A stretch of DNA of 64,000 bases from Litsea cubeba (lineage: Eukaryota > Streptophyta > Magnoliopsida > Laurales > Lauraceae), in NCBI GenBank assembly GCA_012931725.1, contig CM022944.1, positions 16,018,374 through 16,082,373 of the forward strand, in the 5' to 3' direction. The notes under the pieces are model-generated. The model was not told the origin of the DNA. It did not search any database and saw only the letters and a program-made list of their open reading frames with translations. Every line of letters starts with the position of its first letter. Within the stretch, counting starts at the first letter, position 1. The translations under genes were made by a program, and so were the position numbers. Below, piece after piece: positions 23,291 to 35,016 of the stretch.

Positions 23291-24335
23291 CAAGTATACT
23301 AGTGATAAAACCCCAAACGGCTTCAAAACTCAAACAAAAGCATATGGTTGGTCTTATCTATTGCTCAGGAGGCTTCACCCCAAATTTCAAGTCATTCCGA
23401 CATCGTTTGACCTAGTTTCAGCTTCTGACGGAAAATCGGCAGCTCTGCGCGACAAAGTCTTCGGCTTTCTCGGAAAATTGAAAACTTTTTAAACCAAAAT
23501 GCAAGAATTCTCATCAGGTTTTCTACAGGGAAATCAGGCCAATAAATGATAAAAAAATGTCAAGGAAAAATACAAAAGAAAAAAGAATCGAAAAACAGCA
23601 AAAACGGACGCAAAACGGGATAAAAAGGGGGAAAACCCCTCCAGGGTGGCGACCCTGGAGCCCGGGATCTCCGGGTGGACCCCGGAAACTCTGTTTTTCG
23701 CCGTTTTTTCGCGTTTTAAAGCATCTGACTCCTCTGATTTTCCAAAACTCATGCTTTTGAGACACCAAGTCCTCTGACAACCGTCCAAACACGGGTAAAT
23801 CATCAAAAGTATCCGAAGACAATATTGATCGCCACCCGGTCAACCAAAAAAAGTGTGCTTTCTACCCGACCGATCGAGAAATCGACAGGACAGATGGCAC
23901 CGACCCCGCTGTTGGCAACAAACACCTGAAATTACATGGTCATCTGATGTCGATCTACATGAAGATCCATCGATGATCATCGACAGAAGAATTCCAAAAG
24001 ACGTGGCACGGCCCGCGACTCTTCAGCTGCTCGGCGACCACTTAATGCGATTAATTAACTAGCTTTATTACAGTCATTAATCCATTTCTTTGGACGGCCC
24101 AATCAGAAGCAAGCATTCGGGAGTTACAAGTCAAGAGATTCATGGCATTTAAACCCATGAAACTCCTCCCATCATGGCGATTAAAGGCGATTAAATGCCC
24201 TCAATCTTCTCCGGCCAATCAGAAGCCAAGAAAAAGGAGTTACAAAATAAACAATTCAATTTTGTAACTCCTCCCATTATGCGGCTTAATGACAATAAAA
24301 GCCCATAAACCCTCCTAAAAGGCTACCTAAAAGCC

Positions 24336-24343
24336 TATAAATA
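24336..24343 (+). promoter_or_regulatory. TATA box of the element C LTR
   Basis: TATAAATA in AGCCTATAAATAGGAGGG. The same site is at 32110-32117 and 53660-53667 (minus strand) in the LTRs of D. Transcription would begin about 30 bp downstream. Confidence 0.75.
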
Positions 24344-24476
24344 GGAGGGCTCTCCAAGAAGAAAGGACAGACACACAACATCAACAGACAGCAGACAGAA
24401 ATCCCAGAGAAAGGAAAAAGAGAGAAAAACTCTGCGGAAATTCTACACCGGCCACCGCAACAAGGTGACAAAAGTC

Positions 24477-24499
24477 CCTTGGGGGTACCCCCCCTAAGG
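24477..24499. repeat. GC-rich palindrome in the element C 5' leader
   Basis: CCTTGGGGGTACC followed by CCCCCTAAGG forms a stem of about ten base pairs around a GGTACC centre. It is kept in both D LTRs (31926-31948 and about 53477-53498). It lies about 110 bp after the expected transcription start, so it would form a strong RNA hairpin in the leader. Confidence 0.7.
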
Positions 24500-24829
24500 T
24501 CCTTGCCTTCTCCTCCGGCCTCAAATGGCTTAGATGTGGCTTTCAGCCCGTCTACTCGGCTTTTTTTGGATATAGGAACCTTCTTTGGTCTTTGTCTTCT
24601 AAAACCCAGAGGTTATAGCCAAGCCAAGCGAGTCAATAGCATCCTCTATTTTCATCTGCATGGATGATGGCGAAGCCCACATATGGCTTTGCGACCGTCA
24701 ATCTAAACGAGTCCCCCACAATCTCCTGAGAAGTTAGATCCTCCTTTTCTTGCTTTTCATTGTAGTTTGTATTTTTTTAAAAGAGACAAAAATCACAACT
24801 CTTGTCTTTCATTATTGATAAGAATTGTA

Positions 24830-24910
24830 AATCGGCTATAAATGCCAAAAATCGGCTATAAACGCCAAAAATCGGCTATAAACGCCAAAATCGGCTATAA
24901 ATGCCAAAAA
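24830..24910 (+). repeat. Four tandem copies of a 20-21 bp CGGCTATAAA repeat in the LTR
   Basis: The unit is AAATCGGCTATAAACGCCAAA with C/T variation. The D 3' LTR has about three copies (about 31545-31600) and the D 5' LTR two (about 53104-53150), so copy number is unstable. A very similar unit recurs in the 3' arrays of C and D. Confidence 0.85.
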
Positions 24911-25192
24911 AAATCGCCTCTCACGGCAAAATCAAGAAAATGTCTCTTTCTTAAATATATGTGCAATGAAAATTTGAAAGAAGTTGATTTCCTTTTTACT
25001 TGCGAAGGTTGATCTCCGGATCACCACTTGCAATTCCAAGTAAAAATAGAAAATCTGGCACACCCACACAAAAAAAGAAATGTTGAATGCACGCCCCTTT
25101 GCCCCCTGGTTACGAAAAGGGTCGGAACCAAACGGACTCCCACGTCCGCCGACCTCGGTAGGAACCGAGCATTGGAGCGCGGTCCATCAAGC

Positions 25193-25212
25193 TGGCACAC
25201 CCGGTGGGACTC
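25193..25212 (+). other. Primer-binding site of element C
   Basis: TGGCACACCCGGTGGGACTC begins three bases after the LTR end. TGG plus a CCCGGTGGGAC core resembles primer sites of plant Tat-lineage elements and should pair with a tRNA 3' end. The tRNA is not identified here. Confidence 0.8.
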
Positions 25213-25430
25213 GTTTATTTGAGAACATGATGCTAGAAATGAAATATTTGCATATCATATCTATTGCTCTATGCTTATACTTCTTTCTTAATTCTTTGGC
25301 TACTTTCTAATTGGTGGCCTATGTTGGATTCTTCATCTAAAAAAACAATGAGATGAGATTTTTTGGAAATTTCTAATTCTTTGAATTTATTTCCACTCTT
25401 TCTCTTTACAAAACAAAAAAAATCAAAAAA

Positions 25431-26015
25431 TCAGATTTCTTAGTTTGGACTCAAAATTGAGAAACTTTGATCCTTTTTGTTTCGTCTCTGTGCTCGCGGA
25501 AATCGTTGAGCCGGTTCGAATTGTGGAAATGACCATTGTTTTTCTTCGATGAGTTCATTAGAAATTAAATAAAAAATAAAAAATAGATTTCTTAGTTTGG
25601 ATTCAAAATTGAGAAACTTTGATCCTTTTCGTTTCGTCTCTGTGCTCGCGGAAATCGTTGAGCCGGTTCGAATTGTGGAAATGGCCATTGTTTTTCTTCG
25701 ATGAGTTCATTAGAAATTAAAAAAAAAAAAATAAAAAATCAGATTTCTTAGTTTGGATTCAAAATTGAGAAACTTTGATCCTTTTTGTTTCGTGTCTGTG
25801 CTCGTGGAAATCGTTGTGCCGGTTCGAATTGTGGAAATGGCCATTATTTTTCTTCGATGAGTTCATTAGAAACAAAAAAAAAATTCAGATTTCTCATTTT
25901 GGATTCAAAATTGAGAAACTTTGATCATTTCCTTTCGTTCGTGTGCTCGTAGAAATTGTTGAGCCTGTTCGAATTAGGATTTGGGCCATCGTTTCTCTTC
26001 GATGAGTTCATTAAA
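25431..26015 (+). repeat. Leader tandem array 1 in element C (four units of about 150 bp)
   Basis: Units start at about 25433, 25585, 25741 and 25887. Each contains AGATTTCTTAGTTTGG, TGAGAAACTTTGATCC, GTGCTCGCGGAAATCGTTG and CTTCGATGAGTTCATTA, joined by A-rich linkers. Element D has three such units at 52131-52600. They lie between the primer site and gag and have no coding potential. Confidence 0.9.
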
Positions 26016-26440
26016 GATCTAAAAAAAACAAAAAAGTAAAAAAGAAAAACAAATAAAAAAACAAAAAAGACATAGACCACTAAGGTTAAACCAACTGCGT
26101 TCTTTGATCACGGTTGATTTAAGAAAAGCCTTGTCCAGAGTGTGGAGACAGCTTGACTGTTCTAGGCAAGGGTCCTCTAAATGGGCTCATTAAGTAATCC
26201 TACCCTTAACTGGGGGCAAGTCTATCAATCGAGATTTCATAAGACCGGGTTAGGAGGCCTATGTGTACTCTCTCGTCTTTTAAATAAATTTTTTCAAAAA
26301 TAAAATTTTTAAAAATAAAAATTTAAAATAAAAAATAAAAAATAAAAAAAAAAATCTTAAAAAAATAAATAAAAAAAATAAAATAAAAAAAAAGATTTAA
26401 AAAAAAAAAAATCTTCAAAATCTTCAAAAAAAAAAACTTC
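26016..26440 (+). other. Leader segment with A-rich tracts, element C
   Basis: Unique leader sequence with an A/AAAT-rich tract at about 26280-26430 between the two repeat arrays. In D the homologous stretch carries the L1 insertion. No gene seen. Confidence 0.6.
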
Positions 26441-26735
26441 CGTCATTTTGGGTTTAGATTAGAGGAATCTTGGTCTTCTCCTTTCTGAGCACTGGCGCTC
26501 GCGGAAATCGCTGAGCCCGTGTTCAGATTGGAGTGCCTTTTGCTCTCTTTGATGAACCCGATATTGGCCTTTCAAAAAAAAAAAAACTCGTCATTTTTAG
26601 ATTCAGATCCGAGAAATTATGGTTCATTTCTTTCTGAGCACTGGCGCTCGCGGAAATCGCCGAGACCGTGTTTAGATCGGAATACCATCTGCTCTCTTTG
26701 ATGAATCCAATCTTGACCTTTCAAAACAGAGAATC
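26441..26735 (+). repeat. Leader tandem array 2 in element C (two units of about 148 bp)
   Basis: Units start at about 26441 and 26589, with CGTCATTTT, GAGCACTGGCGCTCGCGGAAATCG and CTCTCTTTGATGAA blocks. They are related to array 1 (same GCTCGCGGAAATCG core). Element D has the same pair at about 49938-50230. Confidence 0.85.
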
Positions 26736-27116
26736 TCATCTCATGGATGCGGTCTCCAAACATTTGTGTCTAGCAGTACTAGTACGCCCTTTCAGGGTCT
26801 ACTGTATTCGCGACCGGCACATTTGTAACTCCAACTTTATATTCTTCTTACCTCGAGCAAGCTCTGTTTCTCGATAAATCAAATTTAAGTTCACAATTGC
26901 TTCTAGTAATCACTGGGATGCTCATTCGGGGCTTACCATACCTGCAATCAGAACAATTGTACACTCCATGGCTTTCTGCCTTCTTCATATTGCTTGGGTC
27001 ATATCCCCCGAGCGATTTGAAAAGACAAAACCATAGAACTTCCCATTTATGATCATTATATTCTTGTGATTACTAATGGATGTGGTCTTGTTTTAGAAAC
27101 CTTTCGAAAACTAACA

Positions 27117-30034
27117 ATGGCAGCTTCACTAACCATTACCTTCGATGAGAATAAGCACCAGCTCATGCTTCAACAGAAGCAGACTACGCGCACCTACAAG
27201 CGCCCTATCAGCTGCTGAAGCGTCAACTCCCTCGGCAACTCTCTGAACTCCGGGTCGACCTTGACTCCCCGAACTATTGTCTTTGGGACGCTGGGACCAT
27301 TCCCACTTCCCGAAGAACAAACTGCTCCTTCCAAGAAATAGAAGGTCGCCTCTCAATGTGTCACTACCGTGACACCAAAGGCGAGCACCAGAAGGCCCGA
27401 AGCCCGTGGCACCCCCACGAAGCCTCGACCCGCAAACGATCAGGTCTATCTCAAGACTTGGTCCTCAAGACCTTCACCAAAATAAAGAAGGTCCCAAACA
27501 TCCACCAAGCCAGCATACCTAGCCCCACTCAAGGAGAACCAGTTCTACCCTCTTGCCTACATGAAAGAGGAGACCCATCTCCAACCTGACTCCCCAGTCA
27601 AACCAGCATGAGCCGGCTTGTTCTTACAAGTCCAAAATCAAATCATGCATCACAAGGCCTCTGCAAGCACCTGCTAAGGCCTACAAACCTGCAGTTCGAC
27701 CCTTCATCTCTACAGGGGCCGAACTCAAAAAATTCAAAGCTTCGCTCCAACAGGCGAAGGACCGAGTTCGCATCCTGTCCTTGCGCAGCTACAAAGAATA
27801 CAAGCTCGGCTACTGCGCCCGAGGGAGCACAACCTTCATTGTCAAAGCCCAGCCAGAGCTGAACGAAGCTCAAATTGCTTGTCGTATATGTCGCCGCGCG
27901 TCGTATAAAAAAAAAAAGACTAGAGAAGCAAAGGACCCAGCCTCCTACATTTTAAGTCTCTCCCAAATGGGTTGAAAAAGAAAGACTCAACCAAGTTGAT
28001 GCTGTCCATATGGTTGGAAAAACCAGAAGACGCCAAAAGTCAGCGACAAAAATCCATGTCTGACGTCTGGTGACCCGCAGTGTCTCCAGGACAACAAGAT
28101 ACTCAGAAGAATCCCCTGCTCCTTCAAGCAATGGACGGCATAGTGATCCTTCCTCAAGCTCTTCCTAAAAAAGAATGAGCCCCAGCTCAGTCACCAGGAT
28201 AGTTTCTTCATTCGAATCTCGAAGGATGAACATCCTGGCTACAAATTCTGAGCCACCACCCTGCAATCCACCTCAAGATGATGCGTTCATACGCATCCAA
28301 CAGTTGGAACAAAGCAAACAGAGGATTGGAACTCTAATGGAAAACCTTCTCCCCGCCTTCCAAAATCAGGCGAACAATGAACCTCCTCCGAATCATCAAG
28401 ACGATGAGGTAAATGGAGAAGAAAATGAGTCACGCGCCCTTACCAAAAAGGACGTAGACAGTATCCTCGCCAAACCAAAAGAAGAGGATATACTCAAGGA
28501 GCATGGGATCAAGCCATCATATCCCTTATGGATGGACTCGGTCCCGCTTCCCACAAAATTCAAGCATCCTACTCTCCAAACATATACGCGGAAAGGATCA
28601 GCCAGACAGCATGTCATCCACTTCAAGATCTTGACGGGAGCTATCGCGGATCAAGATGCACTCAAGATCTGCCTCTTTGTAAGTACCCTAAAAGGTACGG
28701 CCTTCGATTGGTACTCCACTCTGCCGGAGGACTCCATTCAAAATTGGGCCATGCTAGAGACACGCTTCCTGACTCACTTCAAAGGTGAGGATCATCCCGC
28801 TACTATGGCTTAGTTGTGCAGCATAAAACAGGGGGAGAATGAGTCAACATATGACTTCATTCATAAGTGGAAAGCAATGGCATACAAATGCTCTGATGTA
28901 TTGCCATAAGCGTCGCTAGTCGACATCTGCCGAAACAACATGACAGCTAGAATCCGCTCCATGATCATCGGCAATAAATCAAAAAAACTGGGAGAACTCC
29001 TAGAACCTTCCATGGAAGCTGAAATGGTGATTAAATACCTCAACAGTCAGAAATCATCAAGAAAAGAACCAACCGCCATTGCAACCTCTAAACCAAAGAA
29101 GAAAGAGGTTCTCAATGTGCAGACCAAGTCAGCTCCTCAGCCACCAAAGAAAGCTGAAAATAAAGCTGCTGGTAAGAAACTTGAACTCTCAGATGCCTTC
29201 AAAGAACGAGTAGAGTAGAAATACCCATTCGATGAAGATGTTGATGAAATCTTCGAGGCTCTTGTGGCAAACGGCAAGCTCACTTTGCCTGAACCCAAAA
29301 GACCGGGTGATGTTGGCAAAACCAATGATCCTCGGTACTGTCCATACCACCAGATGATCTCGCATCCTCTCAATCAATGCTTCATTGTGAGAGAGAAAAT
29401 AAACGAGATGTGGAAAAATGGAGTCATCACCTTTGACAAAAACTATGGGTCTGCCACCGTCAATATGGTGACATGTGGACAAACATTAGAATCACCAAAG
29501 AAGAGGATTGCTACTTCCTTCAAGGTGATAAACACAATCCAAGCATCCGAGGAACTAGTTCCTTACCCGACACTAGACGGACAACCCATATGGGTACATC
29601 CCGATCTCCTACAAGATGAAAATTGGGAGGTTGTGGAAACAAAGCCTACAGCTCAACAACGAAGGCAGGCTAGGAAACATCTCCTCAAGCTTAAACGACA
29701 AGAGAAGACCCAGCCAAAACAAGAAGTCAAAGAAAAGGCAGAGGCTTCCTCTACCGCTTCACTGGAGGCAACAAAAACGTCCCTTCCAGAGACTTCAAAG
29801 GGGGTGAGAAAATCCACTCTTAGTGATTTCATGCCACCTCAATTTAAAGAAGCCACGCAGGGGGCATCATACTCTTGCAACTCGGTAGTTGGATTCTCCA
29901 TTGATGTATACGAGTCCAGCGACACCGATGATGGATCGAATCCAACTACACCGATGAGTGGGAGGAATCCCTTGAATCATGAGAATATCTCTCCGATAAA
30001 GAATGGGTTCCTGAGACTCAGCTTATGCCAGTAA
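27117..30034 (+). pseudogene. Element C gag (broken)
   Basis: Structural polyprotein. The likely start ATG at 27117 (MAASLTITFDENKHQLM) is in frame with the LGPFPLPEEQTAPSKK segment that begins the readable gag of D. The basic N-terminal part to about 28170 is shredded by stops and frameshifts. From 28175 the frame is clear: RIQQLEQSKQRIGTLMENLL, then a retrotransposon gag domain with TAFDWYSTLPEDSIQNWAML near 28695, and a zinc-binding motif CPYHQMISHPLNQC near 29340 in place of a standard knuckle. Stops include TAG 27339-27341, TAG 28811-28813, TAA 28907-28909 and a TAG near 29216. The first three are CAG or CAA in D. Confidence 0.88.
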
Positions 30035-30054
30035 TCTGGTATAACTGCCGCAAG

Positions 30055-31268
30055 GATCCTGGTCTGATGATGAAGAAGACCAAGAGGCTGCACAAGAAAA
30101 TGTTGTTGAACCAGCACCCCTCATTGCTCTAGTGGGAATCAATCATGTTGAGCCACAAAGAGCTGATGAAGAAGAAGATTTGGCTCCCATGCCTGATCTT
30201 GAAGAATATGCAAGGATCTTGCAGCGTCTCGCTCTAGAACAAGAGCAAGACCACGTCAACGAGCTTCCTCACAATCCAGAGCCTGAAGTCCATGAAGACC
30301 ATCAGGTACATCCTCCCTTAACTCCTGAAAATAGAGAAAATTGCTGGATAGACCATCCTCTTAATTCCGAGGATGAGTCTGACTCCGATAAGGTAACGTC
30401 TCCTGCCAGAGCTTCCTGTAATATGATAATTCGGGATTATAGCTCTTCCGAAGTATCGTCTGAGGAGATCACTTACACTCCGGCGACTCCTAGCAATGTA
30501 TCTTCTAGAGCCACCTCATCTCACGTGACTTTCACTGAGACGACACCCTCTCAGGTTTCTTCTCCTGAGACTGTGACTTCAAAGTTCACACCCTTCCTGA
30601 CTGAAGAATCCCCAGCTATTGATGCTTGGGACGATGAATTGGTCAACGAAGAAGAAAAGTTGCTGGATGCTGTTCAGGACTTGTTCCCGAAAAATGCTCC
30701 ATGCAACACAATCACTGAGGATGGCAACTCTGCTGCAGATACATCCTCAACAATTGAAAAATGACAGCCTCTTGATCCTGAAGACAATCTTCCAAATGAA
30801 GACCCTTCTCAAGAAGCTCTCAAAATTGGTAGAGGCACCCGCTCTGGCCGGGACTACCATAAAAATTACAACCAATCTTCCTTTACATATGTAAATCCTT
30901 CGGGAAAAGATGTCTAAGCGCCCCTAGTGGCAACAATGATGAACATGCAAGCCCTAAGGAGGCTTTCAATTGAACACTTCAAGCACATACCTGCACATCT
31001 GCACATCCTAGATTTATTGCGAATGTCTCCGCACACTCGTGATAATCTCATTTCAGAATTACAAAAGCTGAATGAGGATTTCGACAAACATGCCCCGCAA
31101 GTCCTCTAAATTGATATGGATTACCGGGTCAAAAACTTAGAAGCTTCCTCAAAGGGAGAAAAGAAGAAAACTGAGGGATCATGCATTGAATGCCTCTCGG
31201 TTAAAAAAGCAGCCAGTGCAACCATCGCCTTCACAAGGGACGACCTCCTACTTGGCGAAACAAGGCAC
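30055..31268 (+). pseudogene. Element C acidic Ser/Glu-rich linker between gag and protease (broken)
   Basis: Frame 30132-30764 and its continuation encode a very acidic, Ser/Thr/Pro-rich segment with EEEDLAPMPDLEEYARILQR, many SS and TP pairs, then FTYVNPSGKD and HILDLLRMSPHTRDNLI. Tat-lineage polyproteins carry a spacer of this kind; its function is not known to me. A TGA at 30762-30764 is CGA in D. It stops at 31268, where element D inserted just upstream of the protease motif. The frame resumes at 55399. Confidence 0.8.
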
Positions 31269-33833
31269 TGATGGACCGCGCTTCTACCTGGTTCTACCGA
31301 GGTCGGCAGATGTGGGAGTCTGTTAGGTCCGACCCTTTCGTGACCGGGGGGCAAAGGCGTGCATCAACATTTTTTTTGTGTGGGTGTGCCAGATTTTCTA
31401 TTTTACTTGGAATTACAAGTGGTGATCCGGAGATCAACCTTCGCAAGTAAAAAGGAAATCAACTTCTTTCAAGTTTTCCATTGCACATATATTTAAGAAA
31501 AGAGACATTTTCTTGATTTACCGTGAAAGGCGATTTTTTGGTCATTTATCGCCGATTTTGGTGTTTATAGCCGATTTTGGCGTTTATAGCCGATTTACAA
31601 TCCTTATCAATAATGAAAGACAAGAGTTGTGATTTTTTCTCTTTTAAAAAAATACAAACTACAATGAAAAACAAGAAAAGGAGGATCTAACTTCTCAGGA
31701 AATTGTGGAGGACCCGTTCAGATTGACGGTCGGAAGCCATATGTGGACTTCGCCATCATCCATGCAGATGAGAACAGAGGATGCTATTGATTCGCTTGGC
31801 TTGGCTATAACCTCAGGTTTTTAGAGGACAAAGACCAAAAGGAGGTCCTATGTCCAATAAAAAGCCAAGTAGACGGGCTGAAAAGCCACGTTTAAGCCAT
31901 TGGAGGCAGAAGGAGAAGGCAAGGACCTTGGGGGGGTACCCCCCAAGGGACTTTAGTCACCTTGTAGCGGTGGTCGGTGTAGAACTTCCGCAGAGTTTTC
32001 TCTCTTTCTTTCTCTGGATTTCTGTGCTTTTTTTTCTGATCTGGCATCTGTCTTCTTTTTCCGATGATCTCTGTGTTTTTTTCGATCTGGATTCTTTGGA
32101 ATGCTCTCCTATTTATAGGCTTTTAGGTAGCCATTTAGGAGGGTTTATGAGCCTTAATTTTCATAAAGCTACATTAAGGGAGGAGTTACAAGATTGAATT
32201 CTTTATTTTGTAACTCCTTTTTCTCGGCTTCTGATTGGCCGGAGGAGATTAAGGGCATTTAATCGCCATGATGGGAGGAGTTTCATGGGTTAAATGCAAT
32301 GAATCTCTTGACTTGTAACTCCCGGATGCTTGCTTTTGATTGGTTCGTCCAAAGAAATGGATTAATGACTGTAATAAAGCTAGTCAATTAATCGCATTAA
32401 GTGGTCGCTGAGCAGTTGAAGAGTCGCGGGCCGTGCCGCGTCTTTTGGGATTCTTCTGGCGATGATCATCGATGGATCTTCATGTAGATCGACATCGGAT
32501 GACCATGTAACTTCAGGTGTTGGTTGCCCACAGCAGGTCGGTGCCATCTGTCCTGTCGATTTCTCGATCGGTCGGGTAGAAAGCATACTTTTTTTTGGTT
32601 GACCAGTTGGCGATCAATGTTGATTTCGATACTCTTGATGATTAACCCGTGTTTCTGACGGATCTTAGAGGATTTGGTGTCTCAAAAGTTTGAATTTTGG
32701 AAAATACCAGAGGCCAGACGCTTCGAATTGCGAAAAAAACGGCGAAAAACGGGGTTTCCGGGGCCCACCGGGCGATCCCGGGCCCCAGGGTCGCAGGGGC
32801 CTGCGACCTGGGGGAGGGTTTCCCCCCTTTGTCCCATTTTGTGTCCGTTTTTGCTGTTTTTCGATTTTTTTCTCTTTTATATTTTTCCTTGACATTTTTG
32901 ATCATTTATTGGCCTGATTTCCCTGTAGAAAATCTGATGAGAATCCTTGCATTTTATTTTGCAAAGTTTCTAATTTCCTGAGAAAGCCGAAGACTTTGTT
33001 GCGTAGAGCTAACGATTTTCCGTCATAAGCTGAAACTGAGCCAATCGATGTCGGAATGACCTGAAATTTGGGGTGAAGCCTGCTGAGCAATAAATAAGAC
33101 CAACCATAGGTTTTTGTTTGAGTTTTGAAGCCGTTTGGGGCCTTATCACCAGTAGACTTGCTTTTGTCGCGATGAAGATGTAGCGGCTTGATGTGTGGTC
33201 AACCGATGTCTGATTGACTTGAAATTTGACAGGAAACCTATTGGAGTAATTTTAAGATGATCCATAGGCTCTGTCTTGGAAACCATGGTCCCGGGGAGCT
33301 TCGCCGCCGAGAGGCCTGATTTGGCTTCCGAGCGTGAAAGTATGGTCAAATGTTGTTGAAATGACATGAAATTTGACGTGTAGCCCTTTGTAAGCATTTT
33401 GAAGCCGTCCATGTGCTCCATCTGATGAGTGATGGCCTTGGTGGTTCTCACCGCCGAGAGGCTTGATTTAGCGGTTCAAGGGTTGATGTAGGGTCAAACG
33501 TTGTCGGTTTGACTCGGAACTTGACGTGGAGCCTTTTGGATGTATTTTGAGGCCATCCATCGGCTCTGATTGAAGATTTGGTGTCTCCGATGCTTTCGCC
33601 GCCGGGAGCTCATTTTCAGCTGCCGGAGAAGCGAAGTTAGGCCGAATGATTTTGAAATGGCCCAAAATTTCTTGTGTACTCCTCTTTTGGCTGTCTTGAA
33701 GGATCTTGCAGTTTTTGTTTGATTTTGACAAGATTAGATTTTTTGGAAGTAGCATTGCCTATTTATGGCAGGTTGCGACTTTATGTAGCTCTTTGGATCT
33801 TGAAGAGGCAAAGTGACATTTTTGGTGTCAACA
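31269..33833 (-). repeat. Element D 3' LTR
   Basis: On the plus strand it runs from TGATGGACCGC to TTGGTGTCAACA, 2565 bp, the inverse of the C LTR. The left side has the duplication GGCAC and no primer site. The right side abuts a polypurine tract, so this is the 3' copy. TATA is at 32110-32117. Confidence 0.93.
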
Positions 33834-33846
33834 AATGCCCCCTCGA
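33834..33846 (-). other. Polypurine tract of element D
   Basis: The minus strand reads CGAGGGGGCATTT directly before the LTR start TGTTGACACC. Confidence 0.75.
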
Positions 33847-34059
33847 GGTACAGCGACGAGTTGCTTAACATTTGTAGTCGATGTGCCTCGAAGAGATTTG
33901 TGAAGGAGAGCCTGTGACTGGACCAAGAGTCTTTGAGCAGTCTTTCTTTTTGGTATTTGTAGCCTTTTTAACTTCCAGGGGAATTTTATGGTAGTGAAAG
34001 GGATCACGTACCATCTCGAGGCAAAGTTTTGAAGATGACATCAGGGATGTGGATTTGGG
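33847..34059 (-). other. Spacer between the element D repeats and its polypurine tract
   Basis: Unique sequence with no reading frame of note. It lies upstream of the antisense gene and downstream (sense) of everything coding in D. Confidence 0.5.
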
Positions 34060-34285
34060 TTTTGATCTTGTGACCTAACAGGCTGTATGTGGCAGGTTAG
34101 GGGGTCGGGTATGGTTTTGACTGTGTGACCCAACAAGCTGTATGTGGAATGTTGGGGGATCAATTTTGGTTTTGATCTTGTGACCTAACAGGCTGTATGT
34201 AGCAAGTTAGGGGATCAGGTTTTGGTTTTTGGTTTTGGTCTTATGACCTAACAAGCTCTATGTGGCAAGTTAGGGGACCAGGATT
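34060..34285 (+). repeat. Tandem repeat upstream of the antisense gene (four units of about 55-65 bp)
   Basis: Four units start near 34069, 34126, 34186 and 34240 with TGTGACCTAACAGGCTG, TATGTGGCA and GTTAGGGGATC blocks, joined by TTTTGGTTTTGATC. They lie 600-800 bp before the TATA box of the antisense gene, a possible upstream regulatory repeat. Confidence 0.85.
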
Positions 34286-34574
34286 TGGTTAGGATTTTTG
34301 TGGAATGTCAATTTCAAGATTTTGGCTCAATTTGGTATATGAGGCTGGATGGTTTGATTTTTGGAAGCTCATGGGGCTTGGAATTTTCTTTGTATGGTCC
34401 AATCACCTCAAAAGAGGCATGGAACTATTTTTGTATACTCTTGGTAAGAGGGATTTCTCTTTGACTAAAAGCCCAAGTTTTTATTTTTTTTAAGTGCCTA
34501 GGTGGTCAAACCTGGCTCATATGGGCTAACCCATGGGACCTTAAGCTTTTGAAATGGCTTAGATCTCATATGGT

Positions 34575-34835
34575 GTCATTTTTGTAAAGAATATCCAAAA
34601 ATACATCTTTTGAATAGAGAATATCTAAGAATATCTTTACTTGGAGAGAATCTCTCATGTTCCCTTTATTTTGGGAGAGAATATCTCAAGATATCTTTCT
34701 TTTGGGAAGGAATCCTTCATTGATCCTATCTTTTGGGAGAAAATCTCTCATTGTTTTCTTTTTGGGAGAGAATCGCTCAAGATATCTTTCTTTTGGGAAA
34801 GAATCTTTCTAATCTCTTTCTTTTGGTAAGGTTAC
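34575..34835 (+). repeat. Second tandem repeat upstream of the antisense gene (about 30-65 bp units)
   Basis: Repeated blocks GGGAGAGAATATCTC and AAGATATCTTTCTTTTGGGA alternate six or more times, ending 50 bp before the TATA box. Frames through it (34641-34829, 34733-35344) are by-products of the repeat. Confidence 0.8.
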
Positions 34836-34887
34836 TAATTAGTAACACTTACCTCTTTCTTCTTTCCTTCTTTGGTTTGCTTTCTTC

Positions 34888-34895
34888 TATAAAAG
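34888..34895 (+). promoter_or_regulatory. TATA box of the antisense gene in element D
   Basis: TATAAAAG in TTCTTCTATAAAAGCAAGG, 129 bp before the ATG at 35017. A pyrimidine-rich leader follows. It would drive transcription opposite to the retrotransposon. Confidence 0.65.
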
Positions 34896-35016
34896 CAAGG
34901 AGGATGTTGGATCTCTTGCTCTTATTACTTTCTTTTGCAACAATCCCAAGAGGGCTTCAAGACCAAGAGTTCTTCTTCTTCAAGATCTTCAAGACTTTTC
35001 TTCTTCTTCTCTATCA

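Larger units (their letters stand above)
22642..25189 (+). repeat. Element C 5' LTR
   Basis: It begins TGTTGACACCAAAAATGTCAC and ends GCGGTCCATCA just before the primer site, 2548 bp. Both ends match the two LTRs of element D in inverted orientation. It holds diverged 125-150 bp repeats in the upstream part, a TATA box at 24336, a GC-rich palindrome at 24477 and four short repeats at 24830-24910. Confidence 0.93.

Noticed and set aside
26799..27282. The 475-bp absence in D as a spliced intron
   Set aside because: The C sequence lacks AG at the right boundary (ATTGT before CTTTGGG); microhomology TGT fits a deletion or template switch better.
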